Origin: Bacteroidota bacterium
GTDB taxonomy: Bacteria; Bacteroidota; Bacteroidia; Sphingobacteriales; Sphingobacteriaceae
DNA length: 64,000 nt
Assembly (NCBI GenBank): GCA_026224775.1
Contig: JAMFRP010000033.1
Location: 55,789-119,788 of the forward strand
Direction: 5' to 3'
Below the pieces are notes generated by a model. The model ran no database searches and was not told where the DNA came from. It saw only the letters and a list, made by a program, of their open reading frames with translations. Position numbers and translations under genes: made by a program. Position 1 is the first letter of the stretch. Each line of letters opens with the position of its first letter. Positions 1-9,707 of the stretch are shown piece after piece.

Positions 1-864
1 CGCTTACCTTTGGATATACAGTTTGTATTTACTGCCAACCCCGAGGATTATACCAATCGTGGTTCGATAGTAACGCCTTTGAAGGACAGGATCGAGAGTC
101 AGATATTAACCCACTACCCACGCTCGGTTGAAATCTCACGAAAGATTACCCAACAGGAAGCCCTGTTATCACCCGAACAAAAAGTTGCCGTTGAGGCCGA
201 TAGTTTGGTAAAAAACATGGTAGAGCAAATCGCTTTTGAAGCTAGGAACTCTGAATATATCGATAAAAAATCAGGCGTATCGGCAAGGTTAACCATTTCA
301 GCCTATGAAAACCTGATTAGTAACGCGGAAAGGCGCATGATCATCAATCGTGAGGCAAGCACATTTGTGCGTATCAGCGACTTTTTAGGCGTTATCCCGG
401 CTATTACCGGTAAAATAGAGTTAGTATACGAAGGTGAACTGGAAGGCCCTGCAAAGGTTGCGAATATGCTTATCGGCAAAGCCATCAAAACTATGCTGGT
501 GCAATTTTTCCCGGACCCGGAGAAAGCTAAAAAAGCAAAAGCGCCCAACCCTTATGCTGAAATTATAGCATGGTTTAGTAACGGTAATAACTTGTCGCTA
601 GTTGATGACCTGTCATTAGTTGATTATAAAAAAAGCTTAAATTCTGTAACCGGATTAAAAGAGCTTGTTAAAAAGATGCACCCTCGCCTAAGCGAAAACC
701 AACAATTATTATTGATGGAATTTGTACTGCATGGTCTGGCTGAATTTTCACAACTAAACAAAGGTTTTTTAGATAATGGTTTCGCGTTCTCCGATATGTT
801 CACCAGCCTGTTCAACCTTGAACCGGATGATGATGATTTGGATATGGATGATGATCGTTATTAA
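1..864 (+). CDS. C-terminal part of a magnesium-chelatase subunit I / MoxR-like AAA+ ATPase, truncated by the window start
   Basis: Frame is open to the window edge. 'VFTANPEDYTNRGSIVTPLKDRIESQILTHYP' resembles the Mg-chelatase/AAA+ sensor region. Acidic C-terminus DDDDLDMDDD. Confidence 0.7.
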   Translation, partial: RLPLDIQFVFTANPEDYTNRGSIVTPLKDRIESQILTHYPRSVEISRKITQQEALLSPEQKVAVEADSLVKNMVEQIAFEARNSEYIDKKSGVSARLTISAYENLISNAERRMIINREASTFVRISDFLGVIPAITGKIELVYEGELEGPAKVANMLIGKAIKTMLVQFFPDPEKAKKAKAPNPYAEIIAWFSNGNNLSLVDDLSLVDYKKSLNSVTGLKELVKKMHPRLSENQQLLLMEFVLHGLAEFSQLNKGFLDNGFAFSDMFTSLFNLEPDDDDLDMDDDRY

Positions 865-880
865 TACCTAATAACCTTTT

Positions 881-965
881 TGTCATTCTGAACGGAGTGA
901 AGAATCTTGGAACTATGCTAACGTTATACATTACGGATAGATTCTTCACTCCGTTCAGAATGACA
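881..965. repeat. Intergenic inverted repeat, 'TGTCATTCTGA' family
   Basis: tgtcattctgaacggagtgaagaatct ... agattcttcactccgttcagaatgaca, near-perfect terminal arms. Confidence 0.9.
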
Positions 966-1068
966 ATTTGATTTTAAGATTTTTCTTTTCAGCCTTTAAA
1001 GATTAACAAAGATTGTTGCGATATTTGAGCCATCCCTTGTTAATTCGGGCGCACCACTCAGGTAATCC

Positions 1069-1956
1069 ATGAAAAAAATATTGCAATCAATTGTTGATTT
1101 TTTACTCTTCAGCAATGTTTTTATGGCGCTGTGCGCCGTGGCCCAGGGCTTGGTTACCTTTTACCTGATCGGCTCAAAACCAATACCCACTGTACTTTTC
1201 CTGTTGTTTACTTCTACATTAGGTATATATAACTTCAGCATATTCATAGGCAAACCCAAGCAACTCGATAAAACGGCTACCGCCCGCGAAGTATGGTATT
1301 TTACACATCCCCGCTTAATGATAACACTGGCCATTGTGTCAATCCTATCATTAGCGCCATTGTTTTTTTTGATAACCATGGAGTCGAAAATACTACTCAC
1401 CTTTTTGGCAGTTATCTCCTTTTGTTATAGTTTACCATTGTTCACCCTGGGCGACAAAAAGTTTGGCTTACGCAATATCCCGGGATTAAAGCAATTTTTA
1501 ATAACCCTGGTATGGACCATGAGTAGTGTATTATTACCAGTAATGGAATCGCTGAATGCACATTTATCTACTATTTCTCTACGCGACATCACTATACTTT
1601 TGGCTAAACGGTTCCTGTTCATCGGCGCTTTAACTATGCCTTTTGATATACGCGATATTTTCCATGATTATAACCTGGGATTAAAAACCATACCGGTAAT
1701 TTATGGCGAAAAAAAGGCTTATTTATTTTGCCAGATAATACTTATCGGATATGTAGTGCTACTATTCCTGTTCAGAAACAACGGCTTTAATAACGATTTC
1801 TTCGCGCTAACTATAACCGCGGTTTTAGCCGGTTGGTTAATATTCCACTCAACTATTGAGAAGGACGATTACTATTATTTTTTTTATGTTGATGGTGTTT
1901 TAATACTACAATATCTACTTCTGCTGCTATTCAATTCTTTCAGCTTTAAATTATAA
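1069..1956 (+). CDS. UbiA prenyltransferase-like integral membrane protein
   Basis: Multiple hydrophobic helices; 'PFDIRDIFHDYNLGLKTIPVIYGEKKA' matches the second Asp-rich motif region of the UbiA family. Confidence 0.65.
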   Translation: MKKILQSIVDFLLFSNVFMALCAVAQGLVTFYLIGSKPIPTVLFLLFTSTLGIYNFSIFIGKPKQLDKTATAREVWYFTHPRLMITLAIVSILSLAPLFFLITMESKILLTFLAVISFCYSLPLFTLGDKKFGLRNIPGLKQFLITLVWTMSSVLLPVMESLNAHLSTISLRDITILLAKRFLFIGALTMPFDIRDIFHDYNLGLKTIPVIYGEKKAYLFCQIILIGYVVLLFLFRNNGFNNDFFALTITAVLAGWLIFHSTIEKDDYYYFFYVDGVLILQYLLLLLFNSFSFKL

Positions 1957-2573
1957 TGGCAGCCAATTACAATAATTCGGCCTGGTTTTATGATAGCCTT
2001 GCACGGTTGGTATACGGCAAAGCATTAGTAAACGCACAGGTCTATTTGTTGAAGCATATTCCCGAAAATGCAAAAGTACTTATCGTTGGGGGTGGTACTG
2101 GTTGGATATTGGAGGAGCTGGTTCGCATACGTCCATCAGGTTTACAAATCACCTATGTAGAGATCGCGCCAAATATGATGGCCTTATCTAAAAAAAGAAA
2201 CATCGGCAATAACCAGGTAACGTTTATTAATGATGCTATTGAAAATATTGATCTGATTGCAGATTTTGATATAGTGCTCACCCCTTTTTTACTGGATAAT
2301 TTCACGAATGAGAACTTAATTAAAGTATTTAACAGGATTACGATTTTACTTAAACCAGATGCCTTATGGCTCAATACAAGTTTTCAATTAACCGATAAAT
2401 GGTGGCAGCCGGTTATGCTACAAAGTATGTTTATTCTATTTAAAGTGATTTGTAATATTGAGGCATCAAAACTGCCAGCAATTGATAAATGCTTTGAAGA
2501 AAAACATTTTAAGCTTGTAAAACAACAATGCTTTTTTGGAGAGTTTATTGGGGCGAGGGTTTATAGAAAATAA
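1956..2573 (+). CDS. Class I SAM-dependent methyltransferase
   Basis: 'AKVLIVGGGTGWILEEL' motif I and 'ITYVEIAPNMMALSKKR' motif II; start overlaps upstream stop (TAATG). Confidence 0.75.
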   Translation: MAANYNNSAWFYDSLARLVYGKALVNAQVYLLKHIPENAKVLIVGGGTGWILEELVRIRPSGLQITYVEIAPNMMALSKKRNIGNNQVTFINDAIENIDLIADFDIVLTPFLLDNFTNENLIKVFNRITILLKPDALWLNTSFQLTDKWWQPVMLQSMFILFKVICNIEASKLPAIDKCFEEKHFKLVKQQCFFGEFIGARVYRK

Positions 2574-2579
2574 ACACCT

Positions 2580-2671
2580 CGTCATTGCGAGCGATAGCGT
2601 GGCAATCCCCGACTTATAGAACCGCTCTGCTTATTAGGGATTGCCACGTCGCTCCGCTCCTCGCAATGACG
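2580..2671. repeat. Intergenic inverted repeat, 'CGTCATTGCGAG' family
   Basis: cgtcattgcgagcgatagcgtggcaatcccc ... gggattgccacgtcgctccgctcctcgcaatgacg. Confidence 0.9.
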
Positions 2672-2689
2672 CGCGGAGGGAAAACGGTA

Positions 2690-3670
2690 TTATTCGATAT
2701 AGCTTTCCAATATTTTAAAGCCCTCAGTAGTTTCTAACTCCACATGGTCAACTACTTTTGGTAACAGAATACACTCACCCATTTTTACAGAATAACTTTG
2801 ATTGTTATACTTTAACTTATAAGCACCTTCCACACAAACATGTATTACAAACGAATCCAGGTTTGAATAATCTTTTGATACGCCTTTATCAAAATCCAAC
2901 AAATTGGTAGTAAAGTAAGGGCAAGTTACTAAGTGAACTGTTTTATCCTTTTCAGGTGCATATTTGGTTTTATATTCAGGATAATGTTTGTAATCTATGG
3001 CAGCAAGCGCTTCTTCTACATGCAGCTCACGTTTATTGCCTTTATCATCCACACGGTCAAAATCATAAATACGGTAGGTAATATCTGATGTTTGCTGAAT
3101 TTCAGCGATTAATAAGCCTTTACCTATTGTATGTACCCTTCCCGCAGGTAAAAAGAAAACATCACCAGCTTTTACATCTTCCTTATTTAACACATCGGTT
3201 AAATGGCCGCTGTTGAAAGTATCTAAATACTCTTGTTGGGTAAGTTCTTTATTAAAACCGGCAATTAATGTCGAACCCGGATCAGCTTCAATCACATACC
3301 ACATTTCGGTTTTGCCGAAGGAATTATGGCGTTCTTTACCTAACTTATCATCCGGGTGAACCTGGATTGAAAGATCTTCATTGGCATCAATAAACTTCAC
3401 CAGCAAAGGGAATATATTACCAAAGTGATCGTATACTTTTTTACCTACCAATTGATCTTTATATTGCTCTAACAGATCAGCTAATGACTGTCCTGCTAGT
3501 TCACCACCTTCAACAACGGATACATCAGATTTTACGCCTGATATTTCCCAGGTTTCGCCACAGTTTGGCAAATCACCAAAATCTTTATGTAAATAAGTAT
3601 TGATCTTATGACCGCCCCAAATCTTGTCTTTGTAAATGGTTTTGAATTTTAGAGGATATAATGTTGACAT
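2690..3670 (-). CDS. manA: Type I mannose-6-phosphate isomerase
   Basis: 'LKFKTIYKDKIWGGHKI', 'PLLVKFIDANEDLSIQVHPDD', 'GKTEMWYVI', 'AGRVHTIGKG' motifs. Confidence 0.92.
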   Translation of the reverse strand: MSTLYPLKFKTIYKDKIWGGHKINTYLHKDFGDLPNCGETWEISGVKSDVSVVEGGELAGQSLADLLEQYKDQLVGKKVYDHFGNIFPLLVKFIDANEDLSIQVHPDDKLGKERHNSFGKTEMWYVIEADPGSTLIAGFNKELTQQEYLDTFNSGHLTDVLNKEDVKAGDVFFLPAGRVHTIGKGLLIAEIQQTSDITYRIYDFDRVDDKGNKRELHVEEALAAIDYKHYPEYKTKYAPEKDKTVHLVTCPYFTTNLLDFDKGVSKDYSNLDSFVIHVCVEGAYKLKYNNQSYSVKMGECILLPKVVDHVELETTEGFKILESYIE

Positions 3671-3737
3671 TGGTTTTGTGTTTATTGATGTAAAATATCG
3701 TTTTCAAAAATAGCTAAATCTGTTTACCATCCAACAA

Positions 3738-3768
3738 AAAAGTCCGCATATTGTGTATGCGGACTTTT
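3738..3768 (-). terminator. Rho-independent, potentially bidirectional terminator downstream of icd
   Basis: AAAAGTCCGCATA-TTGTG-TATGCGGACTTTT, 13-bp perfect stem with A/T-rich flanks. Confidence 0.8.
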
Positions 3769-3791
3769 AATAATTATTATAGTTGAATGAA

Positions 3792-5021
3792 TTACTTACC
3801 TAATTTCTTTTTCAGGTTTTCATCTATCGCTTCTAAAAATTCTTCGGTGTACAGGTAATCAGTACCATGCTCAACCTTTGGTTTTATAGTGATGGCCAAA
3901 TCTTTAGTCATTTTGCCGCTTTCAACGGTTTCAATACAAACTTCTTCTAAAGCCTTGCAGAAATCGATCAATTCCTGGTTGTTATCTAACAAGCCACGGA
4001 ACTCTAAACCACGTGTCCATGCAAAAATTGACGCGATAGGGTTAGTTGATGTTGGCCTGCCTGCCTGGTGCTCGCGGTAGTGGCGGGTTACCGTACCGTG
4101 TGCAGCTTCAGCTTCCATTACAGTACCATCTGGTGTAACCAAAGTCGAAGTCATCAAACCTAATGAACCAAAGCCTTGCGCTACGGTGTCCGATTGTACG
4201 TCGCCATCATAGTTTTTACAAGCCCAAACAAAGTTACCGTTCCATTTTAATGCAGAAGCAACCATGTCGTCAATTAAACGGTGCTCATAGGTAATGCCTG
4301 CATCAGCAAATTTTTGTTTGTAATCGTTTTGGTAGATCTCTTCAAAAATATCTTTAAAACGACCATCATATTTTTTAAGAATGGTGTTTTTAGTAGACAG
4401 ATATAAAGGCCAGCCTTTCATTAATGCCTGGTTAAAGCAAGCATGCGCAAATCCTCTGATAGACTCATCAGTATTGTACATAGCTAAAGCGACACCATCG
4501 CCTTTAAAGTTAAATACTTCAAATGATTGCTCAGGGCTGCCATCTTCAGGAGTGAATTTTATAGTAAGCTTACCTTTTCCTTTAGTTAAAAAGTCGGTAG
4601 CGCGGTATTGGTCACCAAAAGCGTGACGGCCGATGCAAATAGGAGCTGTCCAGTTTGGAACCAAACGAGGAACATTGTTCATCACGATAGGTTCACGGAA
4701 AACAGTACCATCTAAAATATTACGGATAGTTCCATTAGGCGATTTCCACATTTGTTTCAAGCCAAACTCTTCAACACGTGCTTCATCAGGAGTAATGGTA
4801 GCGCATTTAATACCTACGCCATATTGCTTTATCGCGTTAGCAGCGTCAATAGTTACCTGATCGTTGGTTTCATCACGATACTCTAAACCAAGGTCGTAGT
4901 ATTTAATATCTACATCAAGATAAGGAACAATCAGTTTATCTTTAATGAATTTCCATATAATGCGGGTCATTTCGTCCCCATCCAGCTCAACTACCGGATT
5001 TGCTACTTTAATTTTTGACAT
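3792..5021 (-). CDS. icd: NADP-dependent isocitrate dehydrogenase
   Basis: '[22 protein letters not shown]', '[19 protein letters not shown]', '[35 protein letters not shown]'. Confidence 0.96.
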   Translation of the reverse strand: MSKIKVANPVVELDGDEMTRIIWKFIKDKLIVPYLDVDIKYYDLGLEYRDETNDQVTIDAANAIKQYGVGIKCATITPDEARVEEFGLKQMWKSPNGTIRNILDGTVFREPIVMNNVPRLVPNWTAPICIGRHAFGDQYRATDFLTKGKGKLTIKFTPEDGSPEQSFEVFNFKGDGVALAMYNTDESIRGFAHACFNQALMKGWPLYLSTKNTILKKYDGRFKDIFEEIYQNDYKQKFADAGITYEHRLIDDMVASALKWNGNFVWACKNYDGDVQSDTVAQGFGSLGLMTSTLVTPDGTVMEAEAAHGTVTRHYREHQAGRPTSTNPIASIFAWTRGLEFRGLLDNNQELIDFCKALEEVCIETVESGKMTKDLAITIKPKVEHGTDYLYTEEFLEAIDENLKKKLGK

Positions 5022-5185
5022 TGTTAAATCCTATTTATTTAATGGATTCAAATATATAAAATTGAGCTTACCTGTTTTATCAAATACAAGTAATAACTGA
5101 AATATTTCTTTTAATCGCCCGTTTTTAAATGATTGGTACTATTTATGCTGTCAATGTAAACATTCATAATCTCAACATACACAAA

Positions 5186-5893
5186 ATGACTAACACTATG
5201 GTTAAATCATTTATCGTAACAACTGTTATTTGCCTCTTCGCCTTAACATCAAAAGCACAATTAGGCTACATGTACTCTCCATTAGATTTAGGTGTAGCCG
5301 GCACTGTAAATACTGTTTATGGTGATGCCAAAACACAACAGAATAAGTTTTCCGGTGATGTTTCCCTTAGCTACAATCAAACACCGTTTGTAAATTATGT
5401 TTTTGATTTCCAGGCAGGTAACCTATCAGGTGGTAATATACAAAAAGACGTTCACAGCAGTCAGTTTTCTAATAACTACACGGCGTATACAGGCCGGGCA
5501 CAGCTACAATTAGGTGAAATTACAGATTATTCGCAAAGTGTAATCGCAAATGCTTTTAAAAACCTGTATCTGTCCACGGGGGTAGGTTTTATTGCTAATG
5601 ATGCATCTGCGGTTCACTATGTAGTATCTCAGGGGAATCCTTATGCTTCTACCCAAAGTAACTCAATCGAAGCATTTATACCCGTACGCATTGGATATGA
5701 ATTCAAATTATTTAATGCTTACAACGAACCAACAATTAAATTTGATTTGGCCTATCAAACCAATTATGTTTTGGGCGATGAAATAGATGCTTTAAAATTG
5801 GGTAAGAGTAATGATATTTTTACGCAGTTTTCATTAGGGGTTAAATTTGCCATAGGCACCCCAACTTCATACCGAAAACAAATAAGTTATTAA
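5186..5893 (+). CDS. Secreted/outer-membrane beta-barrel-like hypothetical protein (probable start within MTNTMVKSF; the supplied ORF begins at 5129)
   Basis: Signal peptide 'MVKSFIVTTVICLFALTSKAQ'; alternating beta-rich sequence. Confidence 0.6.
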   Translation: MTNTMVKSFIVTTVICLFALTSKAQLGYMYSPLDLGVAGTVNTVYGDAKTQQNKFSGDVSLSYNQTPFVNYVFDFQAGNLSGGNIQKDVHSSQFSNNYTAYTGRAQLQLGEITDYSQSVIANAFKNLYLSTGVGFIANDASAVHYVVSQGNPYASTQSNSIEAFIPVRIGYEFKLFNAYNEPTIKFDLAYQTNYVLGDEIDALKLGKSNDIFTQFSLGVKFAIGTPTSYRKQISY

Positions 5894-5954
5894 ATTATTA
5901 CCAAACATACTTTGGCAAGGTTTTAGTACATTTATATACATTAACTAAAAACCT

Positions 5955-6377
5955 ATGATTAACGACAGTACAGATCCGGTTTTCGATGATGAAAGCGTGG
6001 ATAGGGACAGAACCCTTAAAGACGAGTTAGGCGAAACAATTGACGAAGAGCAATTGAAATACAATGCCGACGATAATAGCTATGAGTACGATGTAAAAAG
6101 CGATAACCCGGATTATGATCATCCTGACCCGTACAAAACATCTGCTAAAAATGGCGAGGATATGAACTCCACTTACGACGAGGCAAACCCTTATGATACA
6201 ACTGACGAATACATTCCTAATGAGTCGCTTGAAACAGATGTCGACAAATTAGCTATGCATGTTGAAGGCAACGAAGCCGTAGAAGTTGACCCGATTGATG
6301 AGCTTTTATCACACACACCCGAAGATGATCGCGATGATCTGGATGAAGAAGGTTATCCGAAAAACGACAGAAGATAA
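5955..6377 (+). CDS. Hypothetical, highly acidic protein
   Basis: Complete 140-aa ORF very rich in D/E, with a terminator immediately downstream. Confidence 0.65.
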   Translation: MINDSTDPVFDDESVDRDRTLKDELGETIDEEQLKYNADDNSYEYDVKSDNPDYDHPDPYKTSAKNGEDMNSTYDEANPYDTTDEYIPNESLETDVDKLAMHVEGNEAVEVDPIDELLSHTPEDDRDDLDEEGYPKNDRR

Positions 6378-6395
6378 ACAACCTCAACTATAAAG

Positions 6396-6428
6396 AAAGC
6401 GCCCGCTTTGTTATAAAACGGGCGCTTT
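6396..6428. terminator. Rho-independent terminator between convergent genes (acidic ORF and dnaX)
   Basis: AAAGCGCCCG ... CGGGCGCTTT followed by T-rich sequence. Confidence 0.85.
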
Positions 6429-6453
6429 TATTTTTATAAAGAATATCTCCTGC

Positions 6454-8265
6454 TTAATCAAAGTCGAGATTAAAACGTTTTTTCAATTCAAGAAGCTGTG
6501 GGTTTTTTGCTGCCATGTACTGGAATTTTTCCAGGTTGGTATATGGCCGTTTTACAACCACTTTCTCATCAATCCGGGCGTTAAGTTCAATACCAAAGTT
6601 CTTTAAAGTAGTACGTAAAAAGTTCAGGATGTTTGGTCGTTCGTTCCTGAAATCCTTTTCCTGCACCTTAGTGCCTACCGCTATTTCAAACTCATATGGG
6701 CGAATCATAACAGGTGCATCACCCGTAAAAATACTCAGCGCATTATGCTTGCCTTCCGTTTTTAGTTTCGCGGCATACTCACTCCAGCATTTTAAAAAGT
6801 CGACTGTGGTAAAATCTTCCCGTGCGTCACCTTTTATATAAGGGTCTTCCTCCTCTTCGAGTGTTGCAGCTTCCTGTATTTTACCCCAATCTTTTAAAGA
6901 TGGTATTTTTATTGAAGTAGCCGCTGTATGTTGATTAGGAATGAAAACTTTTGGTTTTTCGGCAACTGGCGCTTCGCTAACAATAGCAGCAGGGGGCTTT
7001 GCCTCAACTTTATTTGCTGTATAATTTGTAGGAGCTTCGCTTAAAATAGGTGTTGTAGCAGGTTCGGCTTGCGGTGCCACGGGTTCTGCTTTTACTGCGG
7101 AATCAGGTTTTTTTTTTAATTGCCCTTCGGGCGAAGGCATTGCGTTTAGTGGCGTAGTGGCCAAATTAAAGGCCGATACTAAGTGACACATTTTGAGCAA
7201 TGCCAGTTCTACCTGCAATCGCTGGTTTTTACTGAGCTTATAACTCAAATCGCATTGGTTGGCAATATTCATTGCCGATAGCAGGAACGACACCGTTGAT
7301 GCCTGCGATTGTTGCAGATATTTGGTTTTTATGCCCTCGCTAACTTCTAACAATTTCAGTGTAGCGGCATCTTTACCCACCAATAAATTACGCAAATGCT
7401 CCGACAGTCCGGATATAAAGTGCGCGCCATCAAAACCATTATTTAATATCTCATCAAACAACAGCAGTGTATTAGCGGTATCTTCTTTTAATAAACTATC
7501 GGTTACATTAAAATAGTAATCATAATCCAATATGTTCAGGTTGTCGATTACCGAACGGTAGGTAACATTACCACCTGAAAAACTCACGATCTGGTCGAAC
7601 ATCGACAAGGCATCCCTTAAACCGCCATCCGCTTTTTGGGCGATGATATGCAGGCCATCAGGTTCATAGCTTATATCTTCTTTTTTAGCAATTGATGCCA
7701 GGTGGTTAGCCATATCCTCTACCCTGATCCTGTTAAAATCAAATATCTGGCAGCGGGACAATATGGTTGGTAGTATTTTATGCTTCTCGGTAGTAGCTAA
7801 AATAAATATGGCATAATGCGGTGGTTCTTCCAGCGTTTTCAGAAAAGCGTTAAACGCCGCCTGCGATAGCATGTGCACCTCATCAATAATATATACTTTA
7901 TACCTAACACCTTGTGGCGGTATGCGCACCTGCTCAATCAAACTGCGTATATCATCAACCGAGTTGTTTGACGCGGCATCCAGTTCATGAACGTTAAAGG
8001 AGTTGCCGTTAAGGAATGAGCGGCAGGAATCACAAGTTCCGCAGGCCTCGCCATTGGGCTGTAAATTGGTACAGTTTATTGTTTTTGCAAGGATACGGGC
8101 ACAGGTAGTTTTACCCACACCACGCGGCCCGCAAAATAAAAATGCCTGTGCCAGCTGATTATTTTTAATAGCGTTTTTAAGCGTATTAGTTATATGCTGC
8201 TGGCCTACAACACTTTCAAATGTAGACGGACGGTATTTACGTGCCGAAACAATAAAATTCTCCAC
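6454..8265 (-). CDS. dnaX: DNA polymerase III subunit gamma/tau
   Basis: 'KYRPSTFESVVGQQHITNTLKNAI', Walker A 'GPRGVGKTTCARILAK', four-Cys zinc module 'CTNLQPNGEACGTCDSC', 'VYIIDEVHMLS'. Confidence 0.96.
   Translation of the reverse strand: MENFIVSARKYRPSTFESVVGQQHITNTLKNAIKNNQLAQAFLFCGPRGVGKTTCARILAKTINCTNLQPNGEACGTCDSCRSFLNGNSFNVHELDAASNNSVDDIRSLIEQVRIPPQGVRYKVYIIDEVHMLSQAAFNAFLKTLEEPPHYAIFILATTEKHKILPTILSRCQIFDFNRIRVEDMANHLASIAKKEDISYEPDGLHIIAQKADGGLRDALSMFDQIVSFSGGNVTYRSVIDNLNILDYDYYFNVTDSLLKEDTANTLLLFDEILNNGFDGAHFISGLSEHLRNLLVGKDAATLKLLEVSEGIKTKYLQQSQASTVSFLLSAMNIANQCDLSYKLSKNQRLQVELALLKMCHLVSAFNLATTPLNAMPSPEGQLKKKPDSAVKAEPVAPQAEPATTPILSEAPTNYTANKVEAKPPAAIVSEAPVAEKPKVFIPNQHTAATSIKIPSLKDWGKIQEAATLEEEEDPYIKGDAREDFTTVDFLKCWSEYAAKLKTEGKHNALSIFTGDAPVMIRPYEFEIAVGTKVQEKDFRNERPNILNFLRTTLKNFGIELNARIDEKVVVKRPYTNLEKFQYMAAKNPQLLELKKRFNLDFD
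7108..7117 (-). promoter_or_regulatory. Putative slippage/frameshift site (A10 on coding strand) in dnaX
   Basis: Codons CAA TTA AAA AAA AAA CCT GAT; -1 frame gives ACC TGA stop; +1 frame gives AAC CTG ATT CCG CAG TAA stop. Confidence 0.55.
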
Positions 8266-8453
8266 AAGTGCTAAGATAATGAGAATTTACCGATGTTAAA
8301 ATAGCTGAATTTGATTGTTGAAAAACAACGCGGGATAGAATCAATAAGTAAGAGACAAGAATCAAGATAGATTGGGTACGACTAACCACTTGGCTGCATA
8401 ATTGCATATACAATTAGTTAAAAAACCTTATTTTAGGACCAAATACCACCGTT

Positions 8454-9695
8454 TTGACTAAAAAAAGCGACTCAAATTATATTCCGGCGCTAACAGGGGT
8501 GCGTGCCATGGCAGCCTACCTTGTTTTTATATCCCATTATTGTTATGTGTTTGATGCCAATTTTCCCCACATTGTGCAACGTTTTTTCGGCGAATTCCAT
8601 ATTGGGGTATCTATTTTTTTTGTACTATCCGGCTTTTTGATCACTTTCCGTTATTACGATAAATTTAACGGGCTTACCAAAGACTGGTTTTTGCAATACC
8701 TAAAAAATCGTGTCGCACGTATTTATCCCATGTACTTTTTGCTTACGGTGGCAGCATTCGTTTATTATTTCATCACTAAAGATCCTATCGTTGTACAAAA
8801 AAGCACCATAAACCCTATTTGGTTAATGGTGCTGAATATTACTTTTTTACGCGGTTTTTTCTATCAATTTTGGAATACGGGTATAGCGCAGGGCTGGTCG
8901 TTAACTGTAGAGGAATGCTTTTATTTTTCGGCGCCAATTATCTTTTTGATCGCCAAACGCTACGGTAAGTTTTACATCCAGCCTGTGGTCATCACATTAT
9001 TTGCCATAGTAATGGTGTTCATATTTAGCCATGTAAACTGGTATGGCTTTTTCAGCAACTTCCCTTTTGTGATGTTGTTTACATTTTTTGGCAGGTGTTT
9101 TGAGTTTTTTGTAGGCGTGCAGTTAGCCAAAATAATGCTTAAAAAAGGGTTTGAACGCAAAACCAAAATCCCGTTCACCTATGGGGGGGTTATATTGATA
9201 TTTCTTTGCGTACTGGTTATGGCCTTTCAACCTATCCCGAAGGGGTGGGCGGCAGGCTTGGAAAGCCCGGTTGGCATCATCACTAATAACTATTTTCTGT
9301 GTATCGCGGTATCATTGTTTTTTTATGGTATCCTAACTGAAGTTACGGTCTTCAAGAGCTTCCTCGCATTACCTTTTATCGAATTATTAGGCAAAAGCTC
9401 CTACATATTTTACCTGATACATTTAGGTTGGATGCAAACGCTGATCAGTAATGGATGTGATAATTTGAATGACCGTGTTTTTAACCTGTATGATAAATGG
9501 AGTGTAAACTGGCACTCGCCTTTTGAGTACGATTGGCTTAATTTACTTTACGCGTTCATCATCCTAAACATAATTTCGGTAACCTTGTTCAAACTGATCG
9601 AGGAACCTTTGAACCATTATATACGTAAATCAAATTTCCTGATCAAAAACAAAACCCGGAATCCGGATAACATCGCTCAAAAAACTGAATCTTAA
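8454..9695 (+). CDS. Acyltransferase family 3 membrane protein (TTG start)
   Basis: 'YIPALTGVRAMAAYLVFISHY', 'GVSIFFVLSGFLITFRY', 'NRVARIYPMYF' are typical Acyl_transf_3 motifs. Confidence 0.88.
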   Translation: MTKKSDSNYIPALTGVRAMAAYLVFISHYCYVFDANFPHIVQRFFGEFHIGVSIFFVLSGFLITFRYYDKFNGLTKDWFLQYLKNRVARIYPMYFLLTVAAFVYYFITKDPIVVQKSTINPIWLMVLNITFLRGFFYQFWNTGIAQGWSLTVEECFYFSAPIIFLIAKRYGKFYIQPVVITLFAIVMVFIFSHVNWYGFFSNFPFVMLFTFFGRCFEFFVGVQLAKIMLKKGFERKTKIPFTYGGVILIFLCVLVMAFQPIPKGWAAGLESPVGIITNNYFLCIAVSLFFYGILTEVTVFKSFLALPFIELLGKSSYIFYLIHLGWMQTLISNGCDNLNDRVFNLYDKWSVNWHSPFEYDWLNLLYAFIILNIISVTLFKLIEEPLNHYIRKSNFLIKNKTRNPDNIAQKTES

Positions 9696-9707
9696 TAAAG
9701 ATATATA

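Noticed and set aside
6970-7100. Internal tandem repeat in dnaX (Ala/Pro/Glu-rich segment)
   Set aside because: Typical low-complexity linker between the core and tau C-terminal domain; not a separate element, although the adjacent A10 is reported.
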